DNA from: Arctopsyche grandis
Taxonomy: Eukaryota > Arthropoda > Insecta > Trichoptera > Hydropsychidae
Assembly (NCBI RefSeq): GCF_051622035.1
Contig: NC_135357.1
Span: 32,220,191-32,284,190, forward strand
DNA: 64,000 nt
Direction of reading: 5' to 3'
The position numbers were made by a program, and so were the translations under genes. This document shows positions 57,886 to 64,000 of this stretch, piece after piece (the first letter of the stretch is position 1; each line of letters opens with the position of its first letter). The notes beneath the pieces were generated by a model. It saw only the letters and a program-made list of their open reading frames with translations. It searched no databases and was not told the origin of the DNA.

Positions 57886-58340
57886 GGCCAGCAGTATGTC
57901 TCGGTGGTTGGGTTTATGTTTAGCACCGAGAGGTTACCGGGTTCGATCCCGCGCTAATCTTTAATGCTGCAGGTCAGACTTGGATATTTGTGACTCCAAG
58001 TCGATTGTTTCCTATCAGAGTTTGCCAATTTATCTGATTTCATTGTTGAAATGGTTCTTCCATCAAATTGGCAAACACCACCCTACCCGCTATGTCACAA
58101 ATATCTGTATTCGATTTATGTAGTGTGTAAAAATTTATGTACAAGTCTAAATCCATAGATTTCTCTATGGATTAATTAATCAATTAATTAACAGTTAATT
58201 TCGTGTTCTTCAGCATCTTGAAATTCAGTGATTTATATAATAAAAATGCTGCAATGTTTGTAATTGGCTAGGAAGGTGCGTTGGGGTTTGCCCGTTAGGC
58301 CTTCCTGGTGTATATCTATGTAAAAATAAAATAAAATATG
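57886..58340 (+). mobile_element. Full-length SINE, variant A, with class-1 hairpin
   Basis: The most complete copy: head (tgtctcggtgg A box, gggttcgatccc B box), body, ataaaaatgctgcaatgttt, and hairpin arms CTAGGAAGG (58268-58276) and CCTTCCTGG (58300-58308, one G-T pair). A taaaaataaaataaaat tail follows. RNA polymerase III promoter boxes are intact or nearly so. Confidence 0.9.
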
Positions 58341-58411
58341 TAATTTGTCATCAATTTTGAATAAGGTTATGTATATATTCAATTCATTTAAATAAATGTA
58401 TTTAGTTCTAC

Positions 58412-58590
58412 ATATGAGGCGTTATATGTAGTTGAAAGTCCAATTTTAAATTCCAAAAACCAATATTTCTGTTTGACTTAATTCACAAATTTTTATCACT
58501 TCTCTTCATTTGATATATCCAGAATCTCGGAAAAGAGAAATAAACGTATTACAGGCCGCTAGTGTATTTTTGAATATCTGATTTTGTATG
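58412..58590 (+). repeat. Dispersed copy of the exon-array spacer
   Basis: gaggcgttatatgtagttga, tttctgtttgactta, ccagaatctcggaaaag and gtattacaggcc match 397-560 and 4315-4490, with more divergence. No lysine-rich exon follows. Confidence 0.75.
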
Positions 58591-58599
58591 GAGTAAGAA

Positions 58600-59550
58600 A
58601 AACAGTATCATATTATAAAGAAACGAATGTGTTATTAATTAATTCAATTTAATAACACGTACATATATGTATTAGTAATTCGAAAATATAATGAATTTTT
58701 TAAACAGAACCGTAGGTACATTTATAAATCGATAACTTCAAATGATCGCACGTATGTATGTACCTACGAATGTTAAACTAAACGACTGCAATTTACCAAA
58801 AGCAACACACACACCCAAATTACAGTCATTATAGAAATTCACACACCACACTTAAAAACCTCCCACACGGCTGTACATAATTCGAATCTAGGAAGAGACC
58901 CATCTCAACCACTCGACACCTTCCAAAATCGTGCTTTCATCCAAGCGGAACCAACCACCCGGCGCTTCCCAGGTCGGCGCGAACTTTGACCGGCTTTCAC
59001 ATAAGTACGTGTGTAGGCATAAGCGTGCGCATATGTTTGCATGTATGCGTGTACTCACGACTCGCGAAAGACTTTCATCTTCGTTTGGAGGAGATTTACT
59101 CTACGAGAGAAGCTACACGAGTTTGCGTAGAGGCGGTCTTCAGGTTCTACTTTCGTTTTTGTCTCGGCAGCCTCGACAAGCGTGCTCTTTGGCTCGACGC
59201 GTTGCGCAATCCAGCATCTCGACCTAACACATCGGCTCTCGGCCTACCTTAATCGTGTCGCCGTTGTATCGAATATAGCGAATGAAACGACTCGTTCCAT
59301 TATATTTTCTTGTGGATATGCCGTTTTCATATGTGTGTGTGTGTGTGTACATATGTACATATGTAGTTTCTCAATGGAAAAATCGTTCGAAAGAATGTCA
59401 AAGCGGTGTTGAATTGTGACGGTCGCTGCTTTCCTTCGTGTCGTTCGAGCTCTAGCCGTGTTTGTTTTGATTGTAAGGTATGTTGCGTTTTGTTCTGAGA
59501 ATAGGTGTGTGTGTGTGTGTGTTCGCATTTTTATAGTTTCGTTAGACCAT
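58600..59550. other. GC-richer stretch without a supported gene
   Basis: 58900-59470 is richer in CpG and holds overlapping frames of 76-98 codons on both strands. None has a recognisable domain. GT runs lie at 59333-59348 and 59505-59521. Confidence 0.35.
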
Positions 59551-59554
59551 ATTT

Positions 59555-59750
59555 GATTTTTAAATGCTTTTTATTATTACGAAATTATGTTCACAATACA
59601 TCTTATATCTATTTTAATAGCTAACTGATCTACTGATCATTTTCTATTTCAAAATTTTAATTTAATTTGGTCAGTAATTAAATTTAATATTATATTATTC
59701 TAATGTTAATGTACAGCGTAATAGTAAAAAGAGCTCAAAAACCTAGTTAG
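59555..59750 (-). mobile_element. Jockey-like LINE 3' UTR fragment
   Basis: The minus-strand 3' UTR starts at aaatgctttttattattacg and ends near aaaaagagctcaaaaacct. Confidence 0.8.
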
Positions 59751-59754
59751 ACCA

Positions 59755-61915
59755 TGTTGAGATGTATTATTTGTATGTACGATTTTCCGGAAAAATGGTT
59801 TTCATTTCGGTTGTAATTTTTGTATGTAAGGCTTGACGGGAAACTATCGAATGGATTTTTCAACTATCAACTAGGTAGGGTGATTAAATTTTCCGGGACT
59901 CAAAGCAGGATGTTCTAGCCCTCCCCTTGCCCCCCCCCCACTTATACAAAAAAAATATGTTGCACCCCAAAATAATTTTATAATGGTTTTTCTTCTCTCA
60001 AATAACCATTAATTAATTATTTATTAATAGTCATTAATTGTCGAGGAATTATATTTTTTTTCAGAAAGTACATTTCTTGTGCATTTGGGGAAATAAAAAC
60101 GAGATAAAAAATTTGTGTAATGCATATTTGATTTTTATTTTGGAACGTGTAAAATTCAAAAATAAAATAACGATGAATTTTCTCGGTTTCTTTAAATTGC
60201 AAAAATTATGTGCAACGGATAATTTTTATTTCTTTAATTTTCATGTATTATTTTGTTAAGAAATATAGTTTAAGAATGGTATTTTGTTTAAAAGAAGAAA
60301 ATTAAACAAGATAAAAAATGTAATATAATACAATATTGTATTTTACAGTTATTTTAAAATAATAATAATGGAAATAATAGAACACAGTCTCTTTAAATAT
60401 TCTTCTGATTCAGAAATTGCGAAAAATTCCTTCGTCGTAATTTCTGATTCAGAATTTGCGAAAAAGTCACGTAAAAAGCGCGACGTATGGTCACCCCTAC
60501 ATATAGCCCTAAAGGTGATATTTAAAGGGATTTATAACCGATAGGATGTCTCACATTAATGTGATTTTGTTCATGATCTTCTTCTTGTTTCTTCAACGCT
60601 TCCAGCAACAAAAGCGAGTCGTTTTAGATTAAACAGAATTTGTTTTTGAGTTTATTGCGGTAGTAAAATAAATCATATATTATAATTTTAATTTAAATAA
60701 AGATCTGCATCAATGCTGAATTGTACCTACATATATGTACATATGTTGAATACATTATAATAGGAAGTGGTAGTTTAATTTAACATTAAACGTGTTACGA
60801 CTCGTATTTTTCACCAGGTCATAATCGGAAATGTTCTATTGTACTTACAACATCATTCATAATTTAATGTTATGATTTTGTTTTTGATATACGTATTATT
60901 TTTCATTCTGTTCGCATGACACCACTTTTAAATCGACAATTAAAAATTCTAAACGGTCATTGTACGTAGCTAATTATGCTTCAATATTCGCTATTTTTGA
61001 AGCGGTAATATATTACGTCCAAAATCAATATATGCAGTATTGTATACATGCAGATTTTTTAATAACATAACATGCGAATCAACAGTTACGTGTCGTGGCG
61101 ACGCTAATTGATCGTCAAACTGTTTGGTTAGTTTTTTTTTTTATTATCATCCTCTTCGAAAAGTCTCTGAATGAATTCTTCAAACAACAAAAACAAATCA
61201 TATGCAGTTTTTGCGACGGCCTCAAATGTACGTATGTGTGTCTGTGTATTTTTGCCGCACACCTGTCGTGACGATATCCGTTAATTGTTAATTAATTGTT
61301 AGACACCATCGTCTTTCGAAAAGCAACACGTGAAGCGTCCGCTCCTTTCATTGCCACGATTGTTGTTTTAATTTACATAATAACAAACAAACGCATTTGC
61401 ATATATGTAGCTCGTATATACGTACATAAACATAGATGTATAGGTGTCTAGAGAAAATCTCGCACGATTGTCTCGCACAATAAAAGCAAGGGTGGGTCGT
61501 TTATTTTTTTTTTATATTTTCAACGGTTCAATTGAAAATCACGGTCGTCGGGGTCGTCCGATTGTTCCGTTACGCAAGCGGAATAATAAGAAAAAATATT
61601 TAAATGAAAAAATTGAATCAAAAGCGACCCACGCTTTCTTTTGACCGCACAAAGGCGGCCATTACACGTTCATATAACACTTTCTTCTTCCGAATCCCGC
61701 GGAACACGCAAGGCCGTTTGCCAATTACGCAATGTTCATTCGTTCGCCAACTGTTGATTTAACCTTACATATGCATATACCATGTGTTGATTTTGACAAT
61801 GGATTATGTCACGTGTGTGTGGTGTGTTCAGATCAGCGGGGAGAGTGTCGTTTGTGGTGAAATCATATTGCGATAGTTATGTATGTACATATATGTAATT
61901 GTTCCGTTGACATGT
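59755..61915. other. No gene recognised
   Basis: AT-rich unique sequence. No supported feature. Confidence 0.4.
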
Positions 61916-61916
61916 T

Positions 61917-62470
61917 TTGATTTGATTTTTAAATGCTTTTTATTATTACTAAATTATCATTTTATTAATATTTTAATAGCTACTGATCTACTGATCATTT
62001 TCTATTTTACAATTTTAATTTAATTTTGTTAGTAATCATAGTATTATATTATTATAATGTTAATATGTACAGCGTAATAGGAAAAAGAGCTCAAAAACCT
62101 ATTTACAAGTCTTATAAATGCTCATAATACATCTAATACATAATATTAATTAAAGACTCTCTTAAGTCGATGACCTCAAGCACACTGTGTTTAGGTAATC
62201 TGTGTGTTATACCTGAAGGGTATAGACATTTTGTTGTAATCACCGAGACTCTTCACAAGTGTGTTAGTATGGTTATTAGTGATTCTGTCATAGAATCTAA
62301 TGGTTAGTTTGTTAGTAATGTCTGTAACAAACGGAATATTATTTATGGCATGTAGTTTTTCCAAGTTAGTATATATGGGTGTACTATAAATTATTTTTAG
62401 GGATATATTTTGTATTATTTGGAGTTTGGAAAGGTTAGTATTTGAGGCGTTCCGTTGACATGTTTAATTT
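61917..62470 (-). mobile_element. Jockey-like LINE 3' end with polymerase C-terminus
   Basis: On the minus strand a frame reads LSKLQIIQNISLKIIYSTP, NLEKLHAINNIPFVTDITNK, then HTNTLVKSLGDYNKMSIPF. This is the usual C-terminal tail of Jockey-type LINE polymerases (LQ..QN..L+.I..+P.Y). A 3' UTR follows that ends aaaaagcatttaaaaatcaa. It identifies the shorter 3' UTR repeats elsewhere in the window as the same LINE family. Confidence 0.78.
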
Positions 62471-62572
62471 GCGGTGATATGCTTTTTGTTATACAGAAGT
62501 AGGTAAATGGCTTTACGAAAAAGGATTCGATCCATTTGTTTAATATTTATGGTGTATAAAGGGCCTAAATAC

Positions 62573-62920
62573 ACCGAGTGGGACGTGGTACGTGTTTTTT
62601 TTTTATACTTTTAAACATGTGAAAAAAACGCTGCATCCCTAGCCCATATACATGGTACACAGTCACAAAAACCACCACATGGAGTGTTTTCGGTGATATT
62701 TTATCCTTGCTTGACAGTGATCGATGATGGTGAATCCCAAATTTGAAGAAATGTAGGATAAACGTGGATATGGAAATGCATACACGTGCGACCTCCCAAA
62801 CATGTGCATTATGCACGTGCAACTACACCCGAATTAGGTTTGGGGAACACCCACTGTCTACGGTCACAGCGGGAAACCAAGAACATCCTATACCACTCAG
62901 TGTGTTTTCACCTTAACTGT
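62573..62920. repeat. Interspersed repeat E
   Basis: It begins caccgagtgggacgtggt and ends accactcagtg, an imperfect inverted terminal match that suggests a DNA transposon. It shares cctagcccatatacatg with the 38-kb palindrome and its interior with 37250-38008. Confidence 0.6.
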
Positions 62921-62924
62921 AGTA

Positions 62925-64000
62925 GGAATTTTGCAACTATTGGTGTGTTTTTTATGTTGATAAAAAATGATTCATGAATCTGCCGCTGTCGAATATCACT
63001 CTTATGGGTTGGATCTATTTTGTAGAACCATGTATATTTATATATGTATTCTTATATAAAGGGATTGATCGCCGATGCAAATTGCTGACGTCTTATCTAA
63101 ATATGGCTTCAAATTTAATCAATTTCTTAGTATTGTGATGTTTTTTTAGGTTATTTTAAAAGTTAACGTTTATGCAAGTTTTTGAATTTTATATGTAGAA
63201 TTTGACCTGTACTAATTCATCTCCAGTATTTATCCACTGATTGTTTATTTAGTTACTAATTTTTATGATGTTTGAATGGAGACTAATTATATGAGTGTTT
63301 TTTGTGTATTTATTTGAAGAATTTTTATCGAACCTAATTGTAAAATTATGGCTTTATTTGTCATACGTCTGTCTATACGCGTATGAAGAATATCAATCAT
63401 TTTTTTCTGAAGTGGTTTGTAAATGTTCAAACACGTTTAAAAATATAAATGAAATTGGATGTACATATTAAGAACTTCGTGGTTTGTTTGTCAAATTTGC
63501 TTGTTGAAAAGCAGCTATCGATTTTCTTTTGATGTTTTTTCTATACTTTTCATCCGACTTTTGCATTTATCAATTGAGTTTTCACGACGCTAACAAGCTG
63601 GTCAAACATAGCACCTTTGCAAGGCGCTTTCAACTACCCAACATACTCGAGTGTCTTTGTTAAAAGTCTCCAAACAAATGATAATACATCGCAGTGTAAA
63701 CATCAGTAGAGGCAGTTTTGCACACCATTTGCACGTAAGAATAATCCGTTCTGCAAACCGAGCCAATGAAGTACCCGTTCACCGAACAATGAAAGTCTCA
63801 ATGCGACATTCGAGTACATTCGTCGTGTAACTTTACTCTAGATTGCTATTTAACCTTTACTCGGCCGCAGTCACCGTTCGCTGACTATTAAATTTCGATT
63901 ATGTAAAAGGCCGCGAACCGAAGGCGAAAATCGAGAGAAATCTCTAACGGGAGAGACAAATTATGTGAAACGAACTCAACATCGCCCGAATGCGGTCATT
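62925..64000. other. No gene recognised
   Basis: AT-rich to 63560, then more balanced sequence to the window end. No supported gene. Confidence 0.4.

Overview
The window is AT-rich nuclear DNA from an insect, most likely holometabolous. The evidence is a ZAD-type C2H2 zinc-finger gene (a domain largely expanded in insects), short GT-AG introns, and a dense load of non-LTR retrotransposons, tRNA-derived SINEs, Helitrons and small DNA transposons. The order or species cannot be fixed from the sequence.

Four genic signals are supported. (1) Positions 1-7847 (+) carry the 3' part of an unrecognised lysine-rich, probably nuclear protein. Its upstream exons sit in a tandem array of duplicated, frame-preserving exons, and its last six exons join in perfect phase to a stop at 7847. 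(2) 10025-11774 (+) is a three-exon ZAD plus 13-finger C2H2 protein. Two further decayed fingers lie beyond the stop, and a transposable-element insertion separates them. (3) 14630-15061 (-) is a two-exon BORCS7 orthologue (BORC complex, lysosome positioning). (4) 52330-53114 (+) is a CpG-rich block ending in a consensus splice donor, read as a promoter and non-coding first exon whose gene continues beyond the window. There is also a candidate orphan exon at 26207-26347 (-) and a decayed coding stretch at 13923-14320 (-).

Most of the rest is mobile DNA. At 0.6-4.3 kb a Merlin-like transposon and an RTE LINE interrupt the exon array. TTAA-flanked MITEs lie at 5.4, 6.8 and 12.8 kb. hAT-like elements with 8-bp target duplications lie at 18.5, 18.9, 26.5-28.0 and 29.7-30.5 kb. 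A MULE-like element with 67-bp inverted repeats and a 9-bp duplication spans 21.9-23.0 kb. Jockey-like LINE 3' ends recur at 9.7, 13.4, 24.2, 42.3, 59.6 and 62 kb. Helitron-like pieces lie at 16.1 and 43.6 kb, and a head-to-tail Helitron array lies at 48.1-49.1 kb. A tRNA-derived SINE family is present in more than a dozen copies. An 805-bp near-perfect palindrome sits at 38.0-38.8 kb.

The most interesting signal is a hairpin at the 3' ends of these SINEs and of two LINE families. Three classes carry completely different but perfectly paired 9-bp stems around a conserved loop. That is compensatory covariation, expected of an RNA structure read by the LINE reverse transcriptase. The same SINE body occurs with more than one hairpin class, so tails appear to have been swapped. 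Regions from about 44-48 kb and 49-64 kb are comparatively poor in repeats and may be introns or regulatory DNA.
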